NCBI GenBank assembly: GCA_016182655.1
Contig: JACPGB010000047.1
Span: 112,367-176,366 of the forward strand
From: Deltaproteobacteria bacterium
GTDB taxonomy: Bacteria; Desulfobacterota; GWC2-55-46
DNA: 64,000 nt
Reading direction: 5' to 3'
In this document: in pieces, positions 57,411 through 64,000 of the stretch
How the letters are laid out: every line of letters starts with the position of its first letter
How positions within the stretch are numbered: position 1 is the stretch's first letter
Made by a program: the position numbers and the translations under genes
The notes under the pieces: generated by a model
The model's database searches: none
What the model saw: only the letters and a program-made list of their open reading frames with translations
What the model was told of the DNA's origin: nothing

Positions 57411-58397
57411 ATGGCTATCGGGACACCCCTTACGAAGTTTCTTCTTGAAGAGCAGAGACGCTACCCCGAGTCGACCGGCAACTTCACTTCGCTTTTCTCC
57501 GACCTCGTCCTTGCCGCCAAGATCATATCGCGCGAAGTCAACAGGGCCGGGCTTATTGACATACTCGGCTCCACGGGCAGCCAAAACGTCCAGGGCGAGG
57601 AGGTCCAGAAGCTCGACGAGCTCGCTAACGAGATGCTCATAAAGACCATGGAGCACGGCGGCCACCTCTCGGGCATGGCGTCCGAAGAGATGGAGGAGAT
57701 AGTAAAGGTGGACGGCAGGTTCCCGCGCGGCAGTTACCTCCTCCTCTTCGACCCGCTCGACGGCTCGTCCAACATAGATGTGAACATTAGCGTCGGAACG
57801 ATATTCTCGATACTCAAGTGCCCGTCCGCCGAGACGACGACAAAGGACTTCCTCCAGCCCGGGACCCGGCAGGTCTGCGCCGGATACATACTCTACGGCT
57901 CCTCCACCATGCTCGTCTACACGACAGGCCACGGCGTCCACGGCTTCACGCTCGACCCGTCGGTAGGAGAGTTCCTCCTCTCGCACGAGGACATCAGGAT
58001 CCCGGATAAGGGCAAGACCTACAGCATAAACGAGGGGAACTCGAAGCACTGGTTCCCGGCGACCTCCATGTACATAGAAAAGCTAAAGGCGAGCGAGAAG
58101 GGCTGTAGCGCGAGATACGTCGGCTCGCTCGTCGCCGACTTTCACAGGAACCTTTTGAAGGGCGGCATATTCCTCTATCCGGCCGACAAGAAGTCGAAGA
58201 ACGGCAAGCTCAGGCTCCTGTACGAAGCGAACCCGCTGTCTTTCATAGTAGAGCAGGCAGGGGGGAAGTCATCGACAGGGGACAAGAGGATACTCGAGAT
58301 AGTCCCGGAGGAGCTCCACCAGAGGACGCCGCTCATCATCGGCTCAAAGGCCGACGTCGAGGAGGCCGAGAGCTTCTGGAAGTACCAGGAGGCGTAA
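57411..58397 (+). CDS. fbp: Fructose-1,6-bisphosphatase class I
   Basis: This gluconeogenic enzyme has 328 residues. TGSQNVQGEEVQKLDELANE, the SEEMEE metal site, LLFDPLDGSSNIDVNISVGTIFSI (class I signature) and the late GGIFLYPADKKSKNGKLRLLYE are all present. AAGGAGG lies 6 bases before ATG 57411. The terminal repeat element begins 5 bases after its stop. Confidence 0.96.
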   Translation: MAIGTPLTKFLLEEQRRYPESTGNFTSLFSDLVLAAKIISREVNRAGLIDILGSTGSQNVQGEEVQKLDELANEMLIKTMEHGGHLSGMASEEMEEIVKVDGRFPRGSYLLLFDPLDGSSNIDVNISVGTIFSILKCPSAETTTKDFLQPGTRQVCAGYILYGSSTMLVYTTGHGVHGFTLDPSVGEFLLSHEDIRIPDKGKTYSINEGNSKHWFPATSMYIEKLKASEKGCSARYVGSLVADFHRNLLKGGIFLYPADKKSKNGKLRLLYEANPLSFIVEQAGGKSSTGDKRILEIVPEELHQRTPLIIGSKADVEEAESFWKYQEA

Positions 58398-58402
58398 GAT
58401 AA

Positions 58403-58655
58403 AATGAACTACCCCGCCGAAGCAGGGGTATCTTCTAATACCTCCCCTCCCTTGATGGGGACTGAGGGGAGGGTGACTGCTCGGCGCAGGGCCAAAGACA
58501 CCCGGAGCCCCACTGGATAACATGAGCCCCGGATGTTGGTTACGGATTTGCCCGCCCGGCCAGGGCTTCACCCCCACCCCGGCCCTCCCCCATCAAGGGG
58601 GAGGGGATTAAAAACGCGGCAAGCCGGGGGGTATTAGACCCTAAGAGAGAATAAA
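58403..58655 (+). repeat. 180-bp hairpin-ended element, copy C, with nested insertion
   Basis: It has the same order as copies at 29041 and 51644: ACTACCCCGCCGAAGCAGGG, then CTCCCCTCCC and GGGTGA, ending AAAAACGCGGCAAGCCGGGG and CCCTAAGAGAGAATAAA. Between GGGTGA and TCACCC, where copy B has only AATCTTTT, 91 bp of another repeat family are inserted. A weak AAAGAGGCGGG/CCCGCCTTTCTTT hairpin follows at 58665-58697. Confidence 0.85.
58477..58567 (+). repeat. 91-bp inverted-arm element nested in copy C
   Basis: It runs from CTGCTCGGCGCAGGGCCAAAG to TACGGATTTGCCCGCCCGG plus CCAGGGCT. Comparison with copies A and B of the host element defines both ends to within a few bases, and the length is the same as the copy at 22160-22250. 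Confidence 0.88.
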
Positions 58656-58716
58656 GAACTTCCGAAAGAGGCGGGCCTTAAAACCCCGCCTTTCTTTCAT
58701 GGGGGAGGGGACTACC

Positions 58717-58745
58717 TTGACATTGAAAGTCATTTTCAATATACT
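58717..58745 (+). promoter_or_regulatory. Consensus promoter with a Fur-box-like operator in its spacer
   Basis: TTGACA (58717-58722) and TATACT (58740-58745) are exactly 17 bases apart. The spacer is the inverted repeat TTGAAAGTCATTTTCAA (58723-58739). Its core TGAAAGTCATTTTCA matches the Fur 7-1-7 pattern TGATAATnATTATCA at 12 of 14 positions. A repressor here would block RNA polymerase directly. The ATG of the transporter follows 36 bases after the -10. Confidence 0.75.
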
Positions 58746-58780
58746 GGAGCATCTTGCGCCCGTTGCCCCAAAAGGACTCA

Positions 58781-59389
58781 ATGGCTGAACTTCACAAAAA
58801 GGCGCTCTACCTCGAGTACTTCACCGTCGGGTACAATATACTCGAGGGCGTCTTCTCCATCCTTGCGGGGTATCTCGCGTCCTCTATCGCGCTTATCGGG
58901 TTCGGGCTCGACAGCGGGATCGAATCGCTCTCGGGCGCTGTTTTGATTTGGCGGCTCTCGCTCCACGGCAAGATCACGGAATGCGAAGAGGAGAGGGTGG
59001 AGAAAAAAGCGGTAAGGTTCGTGGGCGTGAGCTTCTTCGTCCTCGGGGCCTATGTACTCTTCGAGTCCGCAAGAAAACTCTATCTGCATGAACACCCGGA
59101 GCCATCGCTATTTGGCATCATAATAGCGGTCCTCTCAATTATCATAATGCCCGCGCTCTCTTATTCCAAAATGAAGATAGCAAGAGAGATAGGGTCAAGG
59201 TCGCTTGAGGCGGATTCCCGCCAGACGCTCATCTGCTCGCTCTTGTCCGTTGCGCTCATAATCGGCCTCGGGCTCAATTACCTCTTCGGCATCTGGTGGG
59301 CAGACCCTGTAGCCGCGCTCGTCATCGTTGCGTTCATAGTGAGGGAAGGGTATGAGGCGCTCTTTGAGGAGAAGGCGTGCGGGTGTTGA
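58781..59389 (+). CDS. Small cation-diffusion-facilitator-like membrane transporter
   Basis: This 202-residue membrane protein has about five or six helices: VGYNILEGVFSILAGYLASSIALIGFG (about 14-40), then segments near 45-60, 78-97, 110-130, 155-175 and 178-195. GLDSGIESLSG and SLEADSRQT occupy the places of the paired Asp metal sites in CDF helices 2 and 5. The cytoplasmic C-terminal domain of CDF proteins is missing; the tail is short and Cys-ended (EEKACGC). ATG 58781 has AAGGA 5 bases upstream. The Fur-type operator suggests regulation by metal or peroxide, so efflux of iron, zinc or manganese is a reasonable guess. Confidence 0.78.
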   Translation: MAELHKKALYLEYFTVGYNILEGVFSILAGYLASSIALIGFGLDSGIESLSGAVLIWRLSLHGKITECEEERVEKKAVRFVGVSFFVLGAYVLFESARKLYLHEHPEPSLFGIIIAVLSIIIMPALSYSKMKIAREIGSRSLEADSRQTLICSLLSVALIIGLGLNYLFGIWWADPVAALVIVAFIVREGYEALFEEKACGC

Positions 59390-59439
59390 TGAGTTCAAAA
59401 GTTATTTGGGCTGTTTGCAAAAGAGTGGTTAAAACCTTT

Positions 59440-59482
59440 CCCCTCACCCCGGCCCTCTCCCACAATGGGAGATGGTGACTAA
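59440..59482. repeat. Short palindromic repeat between convergent genes
   Basis: CCCCTCACCCCGGCCCTCTC followed by CCACAATGGGAGATGG is a degraded copy of the CCCTC/GAGGG family between the CDF-like gene and the convergent 59490 gene. Confidence 0.5.
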
Positions 59483-59489
59483 AAACTTG

Positions 59490-59870
59490 CTACAGCGTCT
59501 TTTTTATCCTGGCGAAATACTCTTCCGCGCTCTCCCTCGACTCGAAGTACGCGACAGACCCGTCGTCCTTTAACGCGATGAAGGAGTCGGCCTTGTTTAT
59601 CTTTTTATGCGTGAGCGGGTCCTTCGCGTAGCGGAGCGCCGGGTCCTGCCTGATGCGCGCCTCGCAATTTTTGCAACAGACGTAATATGTCCTGCCGTCT
59701 ATCGGGACCTCTATCGTCGGATAGCCCGGGACACGGTTGGCGACCATGCAGATATCCCTGGACGGAAGGGTCTTTACTTCGGCTTTCGCGTAAGAGAAAC
59801 AAGAGGCCCACGCCGCGACAACGACGAGCATGGTTATCAATATCCTAAGCCGCACCCTATTTCCCTTCAT
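59490..59870 (-). CDS. Exported small metal-binding protein (TRASH/YHS-like)
   Basis: This 126-residue protein has a signal peptide (LRILITMLVVVAAWASCFSY, cleavage near AKAEV). The mature part has ICMVANRVPG, then YYVCCKNCEARIRQDPALRYAKDPLTHK, a Cys-rich pattern like TRASH/YHS domains that bind copper or other soft metals. A NosL-like end (FIALKDDGSVAYFESRESAEEYFA) follows. A periplasmic metallochaperone or metal sensor role is an inference. It lies 13 bases after mnmE on the same strand, and the CDF-like transporter converges on it, so a metal-handling neighbourhood is plausible. Confidence 0.7.
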   Translation of the reverse strand: MKGNRVRLRILITMLVVVAAWASCFSYAKAEVKTLPSRDICMVANRVPGYPTIEVPIDGRTYYVCCKNCEARIRQDPALRYAKDPLTHKKINKADSFIALKDDGSVAYFESRESAEEYFARIKKTL

Positions 59871-59883
59871 CTCTCCACCGCCT

Positions 59884-61263
59884 TTATTTTCCTATGCAGA
59901 AGTTCTCGAATATTTTATCGAGTATATCCTCGGTCGTCGTCTCCCCGGTTATCTCACCGAGACTGTCGATCGCCGATCGGAGGTCCGTGGCAACGAGCTC
60001 CCGTGGGAGCCCCCTATCAATTGCTGCGCGCGCGCGATCGATCCCGTCAAGCGCGCGCTCCAGCGAGAGCTTGTGCCGTAATGACACAATGAGCTCCCCT
60101 TCGGCGGCGTCCGCTTGAGACGCCCCATGCGCATGTCCCGTTGCCTCCCTGAATATCCCGTCCTTCAGGGCCTCTATGCCGTCGGAAGTAAGCGCCGAGA
60201 TAAAAACGACGTTGAAGCCTCTCAGAGCCGGTATCTCCCTCATGCCCGCGATATCGGTCTTGTTCATAGCCACTATTATCTTCTTGTCCCGAAGGCCGTC
60301 AAGGTTCGCGAGGTCCTCGTCAAGGTTTTTCGAGGAGGCGTCGACGACATAGATGATGAGCCCGGCATCCTTGATTTTTCCACGCGCGGCCTCGACACCC
60401 ATCCTCTCGACGAAGTCGCCGGTCTCACGCAAGCCCGCCGTGTCCATTAGCCGCACGGGCAGGCCCCTTATGTTTACTACCTCCTCTATTACATCCCTCG
60501 TCGTGCCCGGGACAGGCGTCACTATGGCGCGCTCCTCCATAAGAAGGATATTCAAGAGGCTCGATTTGCCGGCGTTGGGTCTGCCGAGTATAAGCACCTT
60601 TATGCCGTCCCTTATGACCCTGCCCTCGTCAAAGGTGAGGAGGAGGCGCCTTATCGACTCTCCCTTCTCGCCAAGGACCCTTAAAGCCGCCTCCCCTGGC
60701 ATCTCGTCTATCTCGTCCTCGGGAAAATCGAGCTCGGCCTCAAGATGGGAAAGGAGGTCCAATAGCCCTTCTTTTATAAATGCGACCCTCCTCCCGAGCA
60801 TCCCCTGAAGACGATTCGAGGCCGAACTCAAGGCTGTCTCGGTCTGGGCCCTGATGATGTCGATGACCGCCTCTGCCTGCGAGAGGTCGAGCTTGCCGTT
60901 CAGGAACGCCCGTTTCGTGAACTCCCCGGGCAGGGCAAGGCGAGCCCCGCGCCTCAATAACTCTCCCAGGATCTTTTTCAAGAGAAGCGGGCCGCCGTGG
61001 CAGTGGAGCTCGACGACGTCCTCGCCTGTTGCGGACCTCGGCCCCTTCATGAAGACCATGAGGGCGGCGTCAAGCACCGCGCCCGTCGGGTCTTTTATAA
61101 GGCCGCTATGGAGATACCTCTCCCTCAAGGGGCGTGAAACGGGGTTAAAAACGCGGAGCGCGGTCTCCACGGCCTTGGGCCCGCTCAACCTTATTATCCC
61201 GATCCCGCCTTCTCCCCATGCCGTTGAAATAGCGGCTATCGTCTCTTGAACGTCGCTCGTCAT
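59884..61263 (-). CDS. mnmE: tRNA modification GTPase MnmE
   Basis: MnmE (TrmE) partners with MnmG in wobble-uridine modification. The N-terminal domain contains TIAAISTAWGEGGIGIIRLSG, and the helical domain has GEFTKRAFLNGKLDLSQAEAV. The inserted G domain has GRPNAGKSSLLN (G1), TTRDVIEE (G2), DTAGLRETGD (G3) and NKTD (G4). The protein ends with the invariant CIGK. At 459 residues it is standard. Its partner mnmG is 34 kb away in this window. It is last in the rpmH-rnpA-yidD-yidC-mnmE run, but a terminator lies just upstream. Confidence 0.97.
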   Translation of the reverse strand: MTSDVQETIAAISTAWGEGGIGIIRLSGPKAVETALRVFNPVSRPLRERYLHSGLIKDPTGAVLDAALMVFMKGPRSATGEDVVELHCHGGPLLLKKILGELLRRGARLALPGEFTKRAFLNGKLDLSQAEAVIDIIRAQTETALSSASNRLQGMLGRRVAFIKEGLLDLLSHLEAELDFPEDEIDEMPGEAALRVLGEKGESIRRLLLTFDEGRVIRDGIKVLILGRPNAGKSSLLNILLMEERAIVTPVPGTTRDVIEEVVNIRGLPVRLMDTAGLRETGDFVERMGVEAARGKIKDAGLIIYVVDASSKNLDEDLANLDGLRDKKIIVAMNKTDIAGMREIPALRGFNVVFISALTSDGIEALKDGIFREATGHAHGASQADAAEGELIVSLRHKLSLERALDGIDRARAAIDRGLPRELVATDLRSAIDSLGEITGETTTEDILDKIFENFCIGK

Positions 61264-61332
61264 ATGTAAATATTATATAAAAATAAGGTGGCCCGGGTCA
61301 ACAAATCACCTGAGCTTTCCGGAGCCACAAAA

Positions 61333-61360
61333 AAAGGCGGGGACTCAAGTCCCCGCCTTT
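61333..61360 (-). terminator. Terminator between yidC and mnmE
   Basis: AAAGGCGGGGACT (61333-61345) pairs with AGTCCCCGCCTTT (61348-61360), a 13-bp stem with a 2-base loop. The A-run at 61329-61335 gives U-rich RNA on the minus strand. It stands where jag usually lies. Confidence 0.88.
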
Positions 61361-61384
61361 GATAGTGCCGGTTTAGATCTTTTC

Positions 61385-62983
61385 CTATGCCTTCGCCTTC
61401 GCCGGGGTCCTCTGTATATAGTACTGCTGGGCGATCGATAAGACGTTGTTCACAAGCCAGTATATGACGAGTCCAGAAGGGAAACTCAGGAACATGAAGG
61501 TGAATACGACCGGCATGATGAGCATTATCTTCGCCTGCGCCGGGTCGACCGTAGTCGGCGTCATCTTCTGCTGGAGGAACATCGTCGCGCCCATGATGAT
61601 CGGCGAGATATAGTAGGGGTCCTTGTCGGACAAGTCCGTTATCCAGAAAAAGAACGGGGCGTGCCGGAGTTCTATAGCGACGTAGAGGACCTCGTAGAGG
61701 CCTATGAAGACCGGTATCTGGAGTATCATCGGCAGGCACCCGCCGACGGGGTTCACCTTGTACCTCTTGTAGAGCTCCATGAGCTCCTTGTTCAGCTTTT
61801 CCTTGTTGTCCTTGTACTTCTCCTTTATGGCCGCAAGCTGGGGCTGTATGTTCTGAAGCTCCTTCATGGATTTGAGGCTGTGCTTCGTAAGCGGATAAAA
61901 GACGACCTTCGTCATGAAGGTAAGGATGATTATGGCTATCCCGTAATTGCCCACATACCTTTCGAGGAAGTTGAGTACCACGAGGAACGGCTTGGCAATG
62001 ACCGCGAACCAGCCGAACTCGATAGCCTCCTCGAGTCCCGCCTTGTATGAAAGGAGGAGGTCGTATTCCTTCGGCCCGATAAAGGTCTTGAACGCGACTG
62101 TCTTCGTCTCCCCCGGCGCGAGCGATATCTGGGCCGAGAGCGTGGCCTTTGACGAAGCCGAGGAAGAGACCTCGGTCAACCAGTTGAGGGCGGATTCAGA
62201 CGACGGGATTATCGCGGAGAGGAAGTACTTGCTTTCGAGCCCGATCCAGCGCGGGGGTTCGGCGCCGGTCTTTTGCGCCTCGTCCGCGGCCTGCCTCAAG
62301 AGCTTTCCCTTAGTCGTGCTGACGAGGGGCCCGGTGTGATAACCGGAGGCATCCTTGCCCGCGACATTTGCCGCAAGCACCGTCTCAAGAGAGCCCTGGA
62401 ACGGAGCGCCCGTGGTATTCGTGACCGTTATCTCGGTATCGACAAGGTAGCTCTCGCCGGTGAACTTGTACTTCTTGTCCACCCTCAAGCCTTTTGCAGA
62501 GCCTGAGTACGCGAGCACCCCGGCGCCCTGGGGCTCGACGACGACGCCGGTCGAAGCCGCTTCAAGGACGACATTTTCAGCCGCGCCACCGGCGGGCCTT
62601 ATGAAGGTGGAAAGAGACCCCATCCTCGCGACCGACTCGGCGAGGTTCACGCCCCTGGACCTGTCCTTTATCGAGGCCTCGTACTTCTTGAGCTCCCACC
62701 TCTTGAGGCCGCCGCCGACACTGGAAAACGCCGCCTTTATGAGCGGGGTCTCGACGGTGGTGAGGGTCTCCTTTACGGGCTTTTCAGGGGCGGCCTTGGG
62801 CTCAGCCTGGACAGAAGGGGCAATAGTACCCGGGGCTATCTCGCTTGGTACTGCCTCGGTCTTCTTCTCTGTCGCGGCGGTCTCTGTCTTGGGCTTCGGC
62901 GGGTTTATCCAGTTGAGCACATAGGGGTAGCCTAACATCACCCCCATGGAAAGGACTATTGCATAGATGAGTCTCTTGTCCAT
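61385..62983 (-). CDS. yidC: Membrane protein insertase YidC
   Basis: YidC inserts membrane proteins alone or with SecYEG. It has 532 residues with the Gram-negative layout. TM1 is at about 5-20, followed by a Pro/Ala/Glu-rich spacer (about 30-70) and a large periplasmic beta-domain (about 70-320). The conserved five-helix core then shows NYGIAIIILTFMTKVVFYPLT, NPVGGCLPMILQIPVFIGLY and FPSGLVIYWLVNNVLSIAQQ. ATG 62983 is 12 bases after the yidD stop. Confidence 0.97.
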   Translation of the reverse strand: MDKRLIYAIVLSMGVMLGYPYVLNWINPPKPKTETAATEKKTEAVPSEIAPGTIAPSVQAEPKAAPEKPVKETLTTVETPLIKAAFSSVGGGLKRWELKKYEASIKDRSRGVNLAESVARMGSLSTFIRPAGGAAENVVLEAASTGVVVEPQGAGVLAYSGSAKGLRVDKKYKFTGESYLVDTEITVTNTTGAPFQGSLETVLAANVAGKDASGYHTGPLVSTTKGKLLRQAADEAQKTGAEPPRWIGLESKYFLSAIIPSSESALNWLTEVSSSASSKATLSAQISLAPGETKTVAFKTFIGPKEYDLLLSYKAGLEEAIEFGWFAVIAKPFLVVLNFLERYVGNYGIAIIILTFMTKVVFYPLTKHSLKSMKELQNIQPQLAAIKEKYKDNKEKLNKELMELYKRYKVNPVGGCLPMILQIPVFIGLYEVLYVAIELRHAPFFFWITDLSDKDPYYISPIIMGATMFLQQKMTPTTVDPAQAKIMLIMPVVFTFMFLSFPSGLVIYWLVNNVLSIAQQYYIQRTPAKAKA

Positions 62984-62995
62984 TTTTAAGCCTTC

Positions 62996-63259
62996 TTAAG
63001 CCTTTTCATTTTTATCGACACCCCGGAGAACGGAGCCGATGTCCGTCTCGGGGACCGGGTCAAATCCGCCGGGGTGGTAGGGATGGCACTTGAGTATTCT
63101 TTTAACGGCAAGGACGACGCCGGAGTACGCGCCGTGGCTCTCTATCGCCCTGTACGCGTAATCGGAACATGTCGGATAAAACCTGCAGGAGGGCGGGAGC
63201 ACGGGCGAGATCGCGCGCTTGTAAAAAAAGACGAGCCACATGAGCGGCCTTTTGATCAT
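62996..63259 (-). CDS. yidD: Membrane protein insertion efficiency factor YidD
   Basis: This small 87-residue protein is associated with YidC function. The signature [24 protein letters not shown], then [20 protein letters not shown], is complete with its cysteines. The ATG at 63259 overlaps the rnpA stop. Gene order rnpA-yidD-yidC is conserved across bacteria. Confidence 0.96.
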   Translation of the reverse strand: MIKRPLMWLVFFYKRAISPVLPPSCRFYPTCSDYAYRAIESHGAYSGVVLAVKRILKCHPYHPGGFDPVPETDIGSVLRGVDKNEKA

Positions 63260-63636
63260 TATTGGCCCCGCTCCTTTGTTTCCCTTCCCTTTTGAGTTCC
63301 CTTGAAAGGGCCGATGGACTTGAACTCCGCTTCCACGTCCTTAAGGCGCTTTAACCCCTCGGCGCTCCTTGCCGTGACCAGTATGTCGGAGGACTCGGGG
63401 AAAAAACCCTTGTTCAGCCTGAAAAACTCCCGTAAGAGCCTTTTTACCCTGTTCCTTACAACGGCGTTGCCGACCTTGGCGCTCACGGAGAGGCCGAGCC
63501 TTCGTGTTCCAAGCTCGTTTGAAAAGACATTCACCTGCAGGCTTTTTGTGGAATATCTCTTTCCAAGCCTCCGGGCCCTCGTGAACTCCTCGGGCTTTAA
63601 AAGCCTCTCTGCCTTGGAAAAGGTATATTCTTTCAA
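63259..63636 (-). CDS. rnpA: Ribonuclease P protein component
   Basis: RnpA is the protein subunit of RNase P and binds the catalytic RNA. It has 125 residues. The RNR signature is [20 protein letters not shown], and [23 protein letters not shown] is the usual opening. The start is TTG 63636, without a strong ribosome site. The last 15 residues ([17 protein letters not shown] region) are a basic tail. Its stop overlaps the yidD start. Confidence 0.93.
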   Translation of the reverse strand: MKEYTFSKAERLLKPEEFTRARRLGKRYSTKSLQVNVFSNELGTRRLGLSVSAKVGNAVVRNRVKRLLREFFRLNKGFFPESSDILVTARSAEGLKRLKDVEAEFKSIGPFKGTQKGRETKERGQ

Positions 63637-63672
63637 TTGCGCCCTTAAGCGAAGGTATGCAGAAGACTATTT

Positions 63673-63705
63673 GAGGGAACCTTTATATTTTAAGAAGGTT
63701 CCCTC
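63673..63705. repeat. Palindrome between rpmH and rnpA
   Basis: GAGGGAACCTT (63673-63683) and AAGGTTCCCTC (63695-63705) are perfect 11-bp arms. It is of the same type as the GAGAGAACC and GGGGGAAAC palindromes near 31610 and 45135. It could act as a processing site or attenuator in the rpmH-rnpA transcript. Confidence 0.65.
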
Positions 63706-63729
63706 CATAATAGCTCCGGCATCCGCCAA

Positions 63730-63882
63730 CTACTTGCTGGTGCTTATAGTGACGCTAAGGCGCTTTCTGCCCTTGGCCCTTCTTCTGTTGATGACGGCCC
63801 TTCCGCCCTTGGTCGCCATCCTCTCAAGGAAGCCGTGGGTCCTGAGTCTTCTTTTTTTGCTCGGCTGAAAAGTCCTTTTCAT
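63730..63882 (-). CDS. rpmH: 50S ribosomal protein L34
   Basis: This 50-residue ribosomal protein was found by reading the minus strand directly. It begins [20 protein letters not shown], continues [20 protein letters not shown] and ends [15 protein letters not shown] lies 6 bases before ATG 63882. Its place upstream of rnpA is universal near bacterial replication origins, where dnaA often follows on the other side. The C-terminal VTISTSK is slightly longer than the common RLSV ending. Confidence 0.96.
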   Translation of the reverse strand: MKRTFQPSKKRRLRTHGFLERMATKGGRAVINRRRAKGRKRLSVTISTSK

Positions 63883-63926
63883 TGCAGTCCTCTTTTATAG
63901 TTTTGCTTATTTATCGTCAGGATAAA

Positions 63927-63954
63927 AGGATATCCCCGTTTTCAGGGCGTGCAA
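63927..63954 (-). promoter_or_regulatory. Putative rpmH promoter
   Basis: On the minus strand TTGCAC (63949-63954) and TATCCT (63927-63932) are 16 bases apart, 45 bases before the rpmH ATG. The match is moderate. No DnaA-box cluster or dnaA gene is visible before the window ends at 64000. Confidence 0.4.
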
Positions 63955-64000
63955 CCTCGAAAACGAAACTGATATTAAGACACAAGGGCCGTATTTATGT

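Noticed and set aside
63883-64000. Replication origin and dnaA upstream of rpmH
   Set aside because: rpmH suggests that an origin may be near, but no dnaA coding sequence or repeated TTATCCACA boxes are visible before the window ends.

Overview
The window is a stretch of a moderately GC-rich Gram-negative chromosome. A deltaproteobacterial (Desulfobacterota- or Myxococcota-like) origin is my best guess. It rests on the gene mix: bactofilin beside ParAB, a Wsp-type chemosensory cluster, ubiquinone genes, an outer-envelope lipoprotein, many GGDEF/PAS proteins, and short CCCTCTCC-type repeats encoding the tail PHPRPLPQGERG. No species can be named from the sequence alone.

Layout. 0-1.8 kb: a trehalose pair, a TreT-like GT4 glycosyltransferase cut by the window edge and OtsB. 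2.0-12.8 kb: a chemosensory cluster CheW, CheR-TPR, CheW, MCP, CheA-REC, CheB, hybrid kinase. It has the parts list of the Pseudomonas Wsp system, but the WspR diguanylate cyclase is replaced by a REC-REC-PAS-PAS-kinase-REC protein. 12.9-14.4 kb: pyrE and pyrF. 14.8-18.7 kb, minus strand: ubiquinone-type genes (chorismate lyase, ubiA, ubiD, ubiG). 19-24 kb: a CI-like regulator, tRNA-Val(CAC), ruvX-mltG, apbE and a long DksA-like protein. 24.1-29 kb: mnmG, rsmG, parA, parB and bactofilin, with three identical parS palindromes around rsmG. 29.5-35.3 kb: a ClC channel, endonuclease V and a large GGDEF-EAL sensor. 35.8-45.1 kb: typA, a small cytochrome, an ArsR pair, a YprB-like nuclease, isoaspartyl peptidase, a cupin/peroxiredoxin/RCC1 group and a REC-GAF-GGDEF regulator. 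45.4-59.9 kb: an MFS-acyltransferase-acyl-ACP synthetase fusion, fhs, kamA, fbp, a small CDF-like transporter behind a Fur-box-like operator, and several uncharacterised genes. 59.9-63.9 kb, minus strand: rpmH, rnpA, yidD, yidC and mnmE, the usual origin-proximal set. It lies about 31 kb from parAB, and jag is absent from its usual place.

The most unusual content is non-coding. One family of about 91-bp elements has imperfect inverted arms (GGGCCAAAGTTCAAATCG-like and GGGCAAAGTTCGTATCG-like). It occurs as four single copies and two tandem arrays. Three single copies sit inside other palindromes, and one is a clean nested insertion visible by comparing three copies of its host repeat. Other repeats are a 180-bp hairpin-ended element found three times just after stop codons, a GAGAGAACC-type palindrome family, and CCCTC/GAGGG palindromes, one of which supplies the C-terminus of a protein.

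All functions are inferred by reading motifs. No database search was run.
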